64,000 nt of DNA from Pocillopora verrucosa (lineage: Eukaryota > Cnidaria > Anthozoa > Scleractinia > Pocilloporidae), in NCBI RefSeq assembly GCF_036669915.1, contig NC_089312.1, positions 19,526,817 to 19,590,816 of the forward strand. The letters are read 5' to 3'. Position numbers and translations under genes: made by a program. This document shows positions 51,147 through 61,727 of this stretch, piece after piece. Position 1 is the first letter of the stretch. Each line of letters starts with the position of its first letter. The notes below the pieces were generated by a model, which ran no database searches, was not told where the DNA came from, and saw nothing but the letters and a program-made list of their open reading frames with translations.

Positions 51147-52690
51147 TCACTTAAGTTCGGTTTCCGAGAAACATACGAAGTTAGTTTTCTTTTGAAAATC
51201 ATGAGTTCCAAAGGATGAAAACACCGTGTTATTTTCACGCATCTCAGTAGATTCGCTTTGTTCTTTCTCCGCGTGGTCCTGGGTCTTTGGAGAGATACAT
51301 CCGGAACACGGAGGGTGGCATCTCCGTTTTTCCATGACAGCCATGATAGAATTGATTACACTGGAGACGATACATAACGCTAATAAAGCAGGGAACAAAC
51401 CGACAAGAACGGTAATAATTTTACTTGTGCTTCTCTTACTGCCTTCATTTACAGAGATGTTCAGAGAGAGCTGTGTAAACTTTCGGGGCTCCCGTAAAAC
51501 GTAGTCTCCAAATCCGATTGTGGTAAATGTCACAAACCAGAAATAAACACTTTCAACGATAGACCAATTGCGGAGAGGCATCGATAAAAAACCGGCTGTA
51601 AGAATCGAAATTACCATGATCGAGAACAGGACAATCGCAGTCTTGATCTGCATATGCTTTGGTTGCAGCGTCTTGAGGAACTTCTTTTCAAACTTTGTGA
51701 TGATTGTGTTCACCCATTTGGCAATGAGCTCGCCCATGGATTTTAACATAAGGAAAGTAATGGGAATTCCAAGTAAAGAGATGAAAATGCACATCACTTG
51801 GCCAGATGGTGTTTGCGGAGTGATGTTACCATAACCTGTAGAAAAAAGTGTAAAGATCTTATGCACATTGCTATCTTTTCACCATTATCTCTATAACTAT
51901 TTTCATTTTCCCGAACCTTTTATGTTGCATCCCAAGACTCGGAGTTTGAATTTGGTCATTGTGGTACAGATGCTTGTTTATCAATTAAAGAAAGATCATT
52001 GTTCAGTATATGTTTGTTCGGCGCTTCAAATATATCATTTTAATTTTTCCTGTAGTTTCTTATTCTTTTGATCATAAACATAAGGTCAGAATCGTTTTTC
52101 TATGTTTTCTTTTGGTGATAATTTTTTCTTCTGCAATCTTTCGTTCAACAAACGCCCATGTATATTTTCTTATGAGCGGTGGTTTAAAAAAACTCGGTAT
52201 TGAGCCATCACCGCTGATTCGAAAGGATTGTACTCAACAATCTAGTTTCTGTTTGTTTGTTTACTTTTTTAACGAAGCATTTATTTCTATAACACTGATC
52301 AAAGCTGAGAAAAATATTGCTGAAATAATTTCACGTTTTGAATCATTTCAGTTGAGATCGGTAGTCTACTGGGTGTACGGTATCACTTTCCTCACCGATC
52401 GTAGTCCAGGCGTGGAATATGAACCGTATTGCGTCCAGATAGATCCATTGCGGTTTAGGCTCGCTCAAGGCCTCGTGTGCTGTTCTCGAAATATTGTTGA
52501 ACTCTTCAATGCTCATATTGTATTTAGACTCCAGCGACTCATAAAGCGATAACAATAACTTGTATTTTTCCTCTTTGTCATCCTTTTCCTTGTACTCAAC
52601 CGCAACAAACAGCAGAGCACTAATCGAGCCGAGAAACCAGAAGACTAGACAACGAAGAAGTGCTGTTTTTAATAGCGGGTCAAAACTCAT
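51147..52690 (-). CDS. K2P-G: two-pore-domain potassium channel, 327 aa, 2 exons
   Basis: Exons 52396-52690 and 51147-51835; stop TGA at 51147. I chose the ATG at 52690 (MSFDPLLKTALLR), which aligns with the other starts. An upstream open extension includes a Lys-rich run (KKVKKVKK) that the paralogs lack and is probably 5'UTR. M1 (LGSISALLFVAVEYKEKDD), cap with sequons NMS and NIS, P1 TIGYGN (97-102), M2, M3 (about 163-185), P2 TIGFGDY (204-210) and M4 are intact. The tail motif CHPPCSGCISPKTQDH is followed by an acidic stretch and FGTHDFQKK. Exon 1 is two codons longer than in the other seven genes. Confidence 0.93.
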
Positions 52691-53685
52691 CTTTTTCACC
52701 TTCTTCACCTTCTTTGAGGCGATTGACTGTAGAAAGAAAGTAACAAACACATTATGAACTATGATTTGACTTTTTCGGCATGTGGTCCGGAATGCAAATC
52801 ATTTAGATCTCTTATTAAACTGGTGATTACCCAATCATTAGTTTGACCAAGTAGGCTGTCGATCATCTTGCGTTCAATCGCGTGTGGAGCTTATATTTTA
52901 AAATTGGTCTCCAACCTCTTTAAAGCCTCCAAACAGTTTTAATCATCTTTTCAATTACTTACAAATAAGCTTTGGATTGTTTTAGTTTGAATTCGTGTTT
53001 ACCCTCGTACAGTGAAAAGAAAGAGGAATATTGAGCTAACACCAGAAACTCTCTCGTTCTCACTGTTTGTAAATTCGGTCAAACTCATTCAGTTTCCATG
53101 CTATTGTTGTTACCTTTCAAAACCATCCTTGACTACCTAGGTATAGACTTAGCCACATACCTCGGTATAGTTAAACTACGGTCCATTTAAACTAAGTCAT
53201 TAAATCGGTTGGCTCGGACTGCCTGCTAATGTACATATATGTTTCGGGGCTCCGTTTGTATTGAATCATTGGGAATCTCAGCGGGCATCCAGTTTCTTGT
53301 GAGCATAGTGAATAATGATTAGATAAAAATTGCCTTTTGCGGGTCGTTGCTATCATTTTTTGTGCGTCGATAACGTTTCTATTACCGGGTGTTAAGATGA
53401 ATGAGATCACTAATTTAAAAATAGTTTACTTTAATGAAGAAAGGAGTGACAGTTAAGAGTCTAAAGAAGCCAGAAAGAATATTTAAAATCGACAAGAATG
53501 ACCAAAAAGTTGTGTATTGCATTGAATCATTTTCAATTTGTGAACAAAATCAATGTTTCCACTTCGAAACGACAGGGATGTCAAGGTACAAAACCAAGAG
53601 AATATCAACTGTTGAGATCTTGACAAAACTGAAGAGCCAATGTTAGCACTGATGTATCAGACAAACTGCGGCAATTCACTCAAAG
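52691..53685. other. Spacer upstream of K2P-G
   Basis: No gene or defined repeat seen. Confidence 0.55.
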
Positions 53686-54275
53686 TTCGATTTCACTCCT
53701 ACTTTCATATTTTGTAGCCCAATATGTCCTAATAATTGTGTTGTAGTTTTTTTATTATTTATTAAATTATTTTTTTTCGTTCGACCGCTCAAATATGCAA
53801 ATTTTCACCGTGAAGATTACCCGAGTTGTGTGACCTCATGTGACGAATATATTTAGTATATATATAGACGGTATTTCTTCAACATAATCCTTTGTTTTAT
53901 CTTCAAACTTAATCCCCTGTCATTATTGAAGCTGGCGAAGAAATATTTATTTTTTGGATGAATATTTTTCCGACATACTTTTCCTATGTCGAATAGTAGC
54001 ATCAAAACAAAACAGCTTTTACAATGACCGATTAGACAGAACTTACTGAGCTTCAAGCTTTTGACAGACAAAAGGATGGTTAAAAATTTACTGTAGACAT
54101 TTCCTTGTGTATTTGTGTTGTTCTATCGTGAGACGAACTCAAAGTCCAGCAAAATTTACTAGCTAGCGACTATGAAATATACATTGCACCTACTTGTTGC
54201 CACCGTTTACTGGCATCAAAAATCAAACATAACACTCTTACCTTGTTTATTTATGATTTTATTAGCTGTTTCGAT
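53686..54275 (+). repeat. Left arm of a long inverted repeat
   Basis: About 590 bp whose complement matches 56768-57383 throughout. Examples are TTCGATTTCACTCCTAC, CGTTCGACCGCTCAAA, CCGACATACTTTTCCTATGT, ACAGAACTTACTGAGCTTCA and ACACTCTTACCTTGTTTATT. Differences are small substitutions and short indels. Confidence 0.88.
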
Positions 54276-56767
54276 GATCACGTTATGCTCTACCCCATTC
54301 TAACCAGATTTGAGTTCCAGTTCATATATCTTCTCCATCTTATTATATCAGTTGCATGACAAGCGTGGCACAGACAAATTCAAAGATGATTCAACCTCCG
54401 AAATACCAAGAGATGGGTCTTTTTTCCTCTTTGCATGATATCTAGAAAAACCTTTCAGGAATTAATGCATTCAGAAAACTAAAATGTCCAGATCCGTCGA
54501 TGACTCCTTTACCGGTTCAAATCCGCTGGCGGATATGGACCCTCCTTCGCAGATTTGGAACCCCCTCCCTACCAAACTTTCCTTTTAAGCATCGTTTGTA
54601 TCATATTTGGTAACTAATTCTATTTGCAAGCTTTTTGTCGATGTTCTTTTCAATCACAACACAACATTCCTCAATAAAGGTAAAGAAAAACCAGCCATTT
54701 CGTTCCAATTCTACTGCATTTATAATAGCGAGTCGTGCAGTATACGCAAGAATTAGATGCGAACAAACTACTGTATTCGAACTATTGAAATTGTAACAAT
54801 AAATCTTCGCTTCTTCTGATGCGAATAAACATTAATACGAAACGTCATAACAGTAGTGGAGACTATTGCGTCCAGTCACAAAAATACCTCAGACTGATTT
54901 TCTAATTAAATAACATTAAACAGTTTCTGAACTTGAACGAAGTAACTACTCCTACTACAGGTCGTTCGTAAAGCCTATGAGAAGTAAAAGTGTTTCTTCT
55001 CTAAACTGTTGGAACTCTCAGCTAATTTTCAGATGCAAATCAACATTAATGTTTACGTCTTAACAAAAGTAGAGACTATTACATCGAACTCAATCTTATT
55101 TTCTAATTTTAACGATCATTAACTGTTGAGGGATCTGAAATAACAAACTCGCACTGTACCATGTCGTCCCAACACTCTGGCATTGAACATTAACAAAATA
55201 AATTAGTGTCACAAGTTTGTCTCTTACTGAATCTAGCATTGTTCGACTATCGCGGAAAAGGTTCAAAAACGACCTCTCTCCAAACATTGAACTAAATGCT
55301 TGCGCATTTTCTCTCGGTCAAAAGAAACATCCGACGGGTTATTTCGAGCTGACAGTTCGTATGCATTGGCGATACGCATGTTTTGAATTAAAAACATACT
55401 GAAACGTAAAGTACTATCTACGATCTATTTATAAGAGAATGTTAAGGATGATGTTTGCACTCAATTCTGTTGGGGGGGTCAAAATCGGGGAAGGGGGGGG
55501 GGGTCCATATCCGCTAGCGGATTTGGACCGGGGGTTCCATTTCCGCCAGGACACCGGTGGAAATCAAAGAATGGTTACAAAAGTCAATTTGATTGACAAG
55601 CTACATACTGATCATGATTTAGCTAATTGATCAGTTGTATAAGCGTCTCACCTTACATGCTAGCATGGAGATTTGCTGTTCATTTAAATCGTTCGCTAGT
55701 GGAACTGGTGGGTTTAGTTATCGAGAAGACCGAAGTTGCACACCTCAAGTCGTTCCCTTGCATAGTTGTAAAAAAGACATTTCAAGTCACTTGCGGAGTT
55801 GCAAGTTTTCAGCCCCAGAAAATGAAGTTGATCTTATTTTGTCGCGTGCTGGCATCTTCGAGACGCTAACAGATATCGATGATTTAACAATGTTGGGTGG
55901 AGTCGTGGTTCTAATAGTAGATGTTGGGTTTCTAAAGAGGTGTCCGGCCATTGTAAAGGTAGGGTTAAGTCGATTCCAAACGCAGATAGGGGAATTAACA
56001 AGCGAGTATCACAGAGAGTACACAAGATGTCTGGAAAATTCATACAGCCTGCCTCCAATAAGTAGGCTTCTTACCACCGTCAGACCTAAATATCGATTGG
56101 GAATTGGTCAATAGGCTACCAAAAATCCAGACAGAAGCGGAGTTTTCTATACAATTGTCTGAACACTTTGATGGCCTCCTGCCGTCTGGTGGGACGCGTA
56201 ATTATGCACATGGTGGTAAAGGACCCTTCCGCACAAGCTACTAGACGCTGACAAAACTTGAAAACTCACCAAAAATCACATTAAAATTTGTCCTTGCTAA
56301 ATGTCATCACCCCACGCTGAACACCTTTACATAAAAGGGCGGGGTTGCGTGTCGGGAATTTCGAAAACGACCCCTATAAAATTATAAATTGTACCTGAGT
56401 CTTATCTGTGTGGGAGTGGCAACGATCGATGTCTACCCTAAAAAGTACCAATTCAAAAGCAAAAAATTGAAAAATTCCAAAAATAAAAATTCTTTGATCG
56501 ATATGCTCTAGAGGCTCAAGTCAGTTCATTAAAATCGTCCTAGTAATGCTTATGTCAGGTATTTTGTTGAGCTAAAAACACCCTAAAATGTACCAGCTAG
56601 GTCTCAGGTAGTCAACTAAAGTTTGAGACACCGTGAAAGGTACGAGATCGCTGATTTTGACCCCAATCAATTGTTGCGTGACTAGCTTATAAATTAAATG
56701 GGGGAGGGTAAAACGCAACGCAAAACCTAGGCTCCTGTCAAAAAGTAATGCCCAGGCGTAATATAAT
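54276..56767. mobile_element. Interior of the inverted-repeat-bounded composite element
   Basis: 2.5 kb between the arms. It holds a second inverted pair: a GGACC...ATCCGC..GCGGAT block at 54515-54550 and the complementary arrangement at 55500-55535 (TCCATATCCGCTAGCGGAT). It also holds a G-rich tract (55472-55536) and a plus-strand open frame of about 150 codons (first ATG about 55665, stop about 56114) with a Cys/His-rich patch ([15 protein letters not shown]). No transposase motif is recognised, so an element identity is inferred from structure only. Confidence 0.45.
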
Positions 56768-57383
56768 AATCGAGACAGCTAATAAAACCATAAATAAACA
56801 AGGTAAGAGTGTTATGCCAGATTTTTTTACAAATTGTTGTAATTTATGCCAGTAAACGGTGGCGACAAATAGGCACACCATGTATATTTCATAGTCGCTA
56901 GCAAGTGAATTTTGCCGGACTTTGAGTTCGCCTCAAGATAGAACAACACAAATACACAAGGAAATGTTTACAGAAACTTTTTAACCATCCTTTTGTCTGT
57001 TAAAAGCTTGAAGCTCAGTAAGTTCTGTCATATCGGTCATTGTTAAAACTGTCTTTGTTTTGATGTTGCTTTTCGACATAGGAAAAGTATGTCGGACAAA
57101 AATATTCACCCAAAAAATAAATATTTCTTTGCCAACTTCAATAATGCCAGGGGATTAATTTTAGAAGATAAAACAAAGAAATACCGGAGGTCAAGTATAT
57201 TCGTCACATGAGGTCACACAACTCGGGTAATATTCACGATGAAAATTTGCATGTTTGAGCGGTCGAACGAAAAAAAATAATTTCTCCATAACTGAAATAT
57301 ATTTTCACACACACAAAAAAACTACACCGTAATTATAAGTATATATTGGGCTTCAAAATATGAAAAGTAGGAGTGAAATCGAA
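56768..57383 (-). repeat. Right arm of the long inverted repeat
   Basis: About 616 bp, the reverse complement of 53686-54275. It is slightly longer because of an extra A/T-rich insertion near 56823-56850 and another near 57290. Confidence 0.88.
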
Positions 57384-57436
57384 TTTTTGGGCGACTAGGA
57401 AGTAGGAAGTTCCACCTTTGTAAAGTTAAATGTTCA

Positions 57437-57500
57437 GAATGATCGTCTAATAAGCTGTGCTGCTATAAGAATGATCGTCTAATAAGCTGTGCTGCTATAA
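57437..57500 (+). repeat. Perfect 32-bp tandem duplication
   Basis: The unit beginning GAATGATCGTCTAATAAGCT occurs twice without any mismatch (57437-57468, 57469-57500). This implies a very recent event or an assembly artefact. Confidence 0.9.
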
Positions 57501-59162
57501 GCATTGCATCGAGTAAAAGTACATGCCTGTGTTACTCAGACCCAGACTGTGTATTTCCAATTTACTGATAAAATGATTTATACCTTTAACTCACCATTTA
57601 TGAAGGAATTTAACTCCAAATCTTCGGTGAAAACGATCTAAAAGCGTCGTTGATGAAACGAGTTAAACCACCAATAAAAGGCTTGAAACAAAATCCGACT
57701 CTGATATAAATTTGCAAAAACAACAAGCCAATCATGGAAGGTTAGCTAAGTGAACTCCTTAAGTGAAATTCCCTGGCTTGGTACTCGATGAGAAACTCAA
57801 ATTTGACTTTCAAATTTGACTTTCTCCCTAATTTCACGATGCAAGTTATACAATTTAGCTCTTTACAGAGTGCTCAAGCACAGTAATCTTTGCATTATAC
57901 TCACACTTATCTATTGTTTTGCCACACACCTGCTGTCTAAAATGACATTTCCATCTTCCTCCCGACATAACCACCTGTGTCGTTAACCTGTCTGTCTCTG
58001 GCAGCCAACTTAATTCGTTTTCTTCTGGGCATAATTTCAGCCCTGAGGCAGTAACTGATGATCCCTTTACTCAAAAACAAGATTGACGACCAGAAACTTG
58101 GTCGTAGGGTTTACGCAACTAAAGATGGATAAGCAAGATTGTCTTTCACCTCAATTCCAGATATTCGTGTTTCAAATATAGATCTTCTATTAACGTAGTC
58201 ATAGCCTTGAGTGACGTTTCGTCCCTGCCAAGCGATAATTTTTGTCTATATTCGCGCCCTTATTCCTCACTCTGTGTTGCGATGAACATAGATAATTATG
58301 TAGGCTCAGGAATTAAGTAGATAAAGCTTCTCCTTGCAAAAGTACGTTCTCAAGTTCATAACGTACACACTGTGTCACGCACTCGAGTATTGAGTCAAGA
58401 AAAGATTTCAATTCAGTGTCGAATGTAGTCCATGATTAGTTGAGTTTTGCTTTTCTCGGATCCTTAAATGATTAAGAAAAGTCTCGACACCCTGTCAGCC
58501 GATTGGATAGAAGACTCCAAAAGCATAAAACAATCGCGACTTCCCCTCTTTTGCGTTTTCCCGTATCTTTGGCCGATTGGTAAAATTTTCCTTATTAGCT
58601 GATTGGCCTTTGTGACTACTTCGATTGAATGCATTATGAAATTACCAATAATCATTTTGTTGACACATGAGCAAACAGGAGCCAATAAAATAAATATATA
58701 CTAATAATAACTAGCAATTTTTTTAAGGAGCATCGTGAGCAAATAAGTCAATTAAGTTTACCCACAGAAACTGGTCAAACATATTATTGAATATGTTATA
58801 CTCATATGATGTTATATGTTATATAACATATTATTATATTGTTAAACATTTAACTCATTTTGAATAAGGAAATGAATCTAAGCAAAACGATATGAACACT
58901 GGGTTCAACTTTTTCAAGTTAACGATCGGGTACATTCCCAAATAGAACCGTGCGAAAGGTTACCTAGTCAGATTGATTATTATGGATACTTGACACATCT
59001 TCTCCTCCTTCGTACACAGTCAGTGCAGCTCCTCTTACTTGGACTTCAGAGGTTCCTTATCATCGCGTTTTCCCTTTTTCTCACTAGATGGACTCCTGTG
59101 TATTCTAAACTAAGACGAGTGATTGCACACAACCAAAATTTGCTAACCAGTGTTATTGTGAA
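57501..59162. other. Spacer downstream of K2P-H
   Basis: No coding region is supported. An AT-rich imperfect palindrome (GTTATATGTTATATAACAT) lies near 58810-58830. Confidence 0.55.
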
Positions 59163-61727
59163 TTACTGTGATATCTCCTTTTGGAGCCCATAATTTTCCA
59201 ATTCTATAAATGTATTTTCGGCCTCTTCCTTATCAGGAATGTCGCATTTGTCACTTCCAACGTGGTTCTTGTTTTTTCGAGGGACACATGTGGAGCACCG
59301 AGGCCGCAATCTCCTTTCTTCCAGAACCTTCACGATGGAGTCCAGTACACTTGACACGATGCAGAGGCCAATCAAAGTTGAGGTGTAATAAGTGATGCCG
59401 ATAAAGAACATAGAAGGTGTGTTAAGTGATTCGTTGTTAGGAGAATTTTTGGAGTTCAAAGAGGGGGTGGCCATTTCTTGTCTGTGTGGTATGTAGTCAC
59501 CGAAGCCAATCGTAGTAAAGGTTACAAACCAGAAATAAATTCCTTCAACGTATGTCCAACTAATTACGATATTAAGCATCATTGTGTAGGACAGTAGTAT
59601 CATTATCATTATAGAAAACAGTATTATGGCACTCTTTGTTTTAACGTGTTTTGGTTCCTCTCTTTTCAGTAGTCTTTTTTCCACCTTCGTGACGATCGTT
59701 TCAACGCTCCTTGAAATAAGTTCTCCAGTAGATTTTAACATGAGCAAAGTCATTGGAATCCCGATGAAACAGACAAAAATACACAGCACCTGACCAGAGG
59801 GTGTTTGAGGAGTGATGTATCCGTATCCTGAAGAATGAAATTAGAACGAAATTCGAGCATTAACCCTTTGCACCCTAACATCAGTATCCATATTCTCCAT
59901 ACTGTTCTTTATACATTTCCTAAGGTGCTGACAAGGAGAATTTGCATACCAATCAAAATTCATTTCCTTTATTTTCATAACCTCATCGTGTGATTCAGAG
60001 GTGATAATGTAGGGAAATAATTGATGCCAGTCACTCTTAGGGTTTAAAGGATTAAGACTTCAGACTTAAAGATAATATATAGATTTAGCCAAGCCTAAAA
60101 GAGGAGCTCGCATTTTTTTCTCCGCACGTCTAAAGGGCACAACGCCTTGCCCCGGCCAGGACTAGAACCCGGGTCGTCCGACTCGGAGCCCAGTGCACTA
60201 ACCACTGGACTACTGGACAAAGCCGTGGCGTTGGCGTGCCCGCGGTACAGTTGACCACGCATGTTAAAAGTAGCACCTTGTACGGTCGTACATCCAAATT
60301 TTTTCGGCTCGATGGGTTACTACTATTTTGTATAATTATGGGGCTACGCTCTGCGAGCTCCGCTATAATACTGAAACTGCTGCTTACTTGGTGAAGCATT
60401 TTTTGTCAACATGCGTACTAAGAAGTTGAAAATGCATTACTGAAATGTTTTTCAAGCTGCCATCAGTTATGTGGTGGAATGATGGATGCTGATTCAAAGA
60501 ATTCTAAGTTAATGTTCTTGAGTTGTGTTTCGAGGATTTGAATTCTATTTTTTTTTAACAGCTTAGACTTCGTTACACGATACCAAAACTAGCGTAGTAT
60601 ACCATACCCTCGGTTACGATGATTTGAGTTACCTGGACTTCTAGTTTGTTTATGTAGTAATTATTTGAATCACTTCACAATATGATAACTAAACAGTCGT
60701 TGGATATAAGGTTTATAAACTTCTTTTTTTTAAACAAATTTACCAAAGTGCACCCTGACTCACTCCTATAAACTTCACTTGTGCTTCGTGTAATTAAACC
60801 ATCTTTATCACAGGAGCCAGTGACTATATTTCTTTGGAAGATTGAAATCCACCAAGACAGAAATGAAATTATTTCCATTTAGCTAAGTGCACATGAAAAT
60901 CAGGTCGAACTGAAACCGGCAGAAGTGTAGTCCAATACCGCACTGTGGTTTTCATTGTTTCAACCTCTTAGAGTTACCATTATTAATTCAATTATTAACA
61001 AAGTTAATACAGTATGTGGGAAATGTGTCTCCAACTTTTTTGTAAGAAAAATAGAAAATTTATAGAAACAATTTTGTCAAATCTTGGCTGTTAATGCTTC
61101 CAATTTTCATGTCAATATTTGAATCAAGTCATTGAAAGGGTGGCAGCGAAGTTACAGAGTACATCGCTCACCGAAATTGTTTCAAACCTATTTTCATTGA
61201 AAGATATTCAGTTATTAAGTTATGTGGGTAATAACTGACTTAAAATGATATTCATTCGTTACGGTATTTCGAATAAAAAAAAACTGAGATAAATTTCACC
61301 TGAAAAGCCCGCATTAATATTCAAATATCATTTGGGAATCTGGGGTTTAGATAAATTAGAAAGCTACCAGATAACTTCTTTCTCTTTCATAGGTCTATTT
61401 AGGTAAGGAAATGTATAATGTATTACATGTGGCCTTACCAATTGTAGTTAACGCTTGGAAAACGAAGTCAAATGAAGCCACGTAGGTCCATTCTGGTTTG
61501 GGCTCACTCAATGCCTCGTGCGCTTGTTTGGTAAAGTTATCAAACTCCTCCGTACTGACGTTACATTTAGAGTTCATGAAAATGTACAAAGAGACTAACA
61601 ACCGATACTTTTCTTCAGCTTCATTTTTTTCTGTGTACTCCACTTCATGGAACACCCACGCACTTAATAAGATCCACAGTAGGACGCCAGCAGCTCGAAG
61701 AAGAACTAATTTTGTCAACATATCCAT
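59163..61727 (-). CDS. K2P-H: two-pore-domain potassium channel, 317 aa, 2 exons
   Basis: Exons 61439-61727 and 59163-59827; stop TAA at 59163. ATG at 61727 (MDMLTKLVLLRA). M1 (about 8-29), cap with sequon NVS at residue 56 and a Cys just before it, P1 TIGYGY (95-100), M2 (109-130), M3 (163-186), P2 TIGFGDY (202-208), P2-M4 loop rich in Asn/Ser, and M4 (236-262). The tail has RCSTCVPRKNKNH and ends ELENYGLQKE. The 1.6-kb intron is the longest of the array and contains two mobile elements (59860-60055 and 60074-60369). It is the most upstream gene of the array in transcription order. Confidence 0.94.
59860..60055 (-). mobile_element. TTAACCC-family MITE-like element, copy 4 (inverted)
   Basis: The reverse complement matches 19253-19464. 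On the plus strand it starts TTAACCCTTTGCACCC and ends AGGGTTTAAAGGATTAA. It lies in the K2P-H intron only 33 bp from exon 2. Confidence 0.7.
60074..60369 (-). mobile_element. AGCGGAGCTCGCA element, copy 2, with tRNA-like module
   Basis: Read on the minus strand, it starts AGCGGAGCTCGCAGAGC and ends TGCGAGCTCCTCTTTTAGG, so it has 12-13 bp inverted ends. Inside, a stretch resembles a tRNA-derived promoter: A-box-like TAGTCCAGTGGTTAGTGC (plus 60195-60212) and B-box GGTTCTAGTCC (plus 60159-60169). It is in the K2P-H intron. Confidence 0.7.

Noticed and set aside
52010..52552. 180-codon plus-strand open frame
   Set aside because: It overlaps K2P-G exon 1 in antisense and its remainder is low-complexity hydrophobic sequence without a domain.
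52691..52750. Upstream in-frame extension of K2P-G with a Lys-rich run
   Set aside because: An ATG at 52750 is possible, but no paralog has an equivalent; the start at 52690 aligns with the other seven.
60140..60225. Possible functional tRNA gene on the minus strand
   Set aside because: Only A-box and B-box-like words are present; there is no cloverleaf with a proper acceptor stem, and the stretch lies inside a repeated element.
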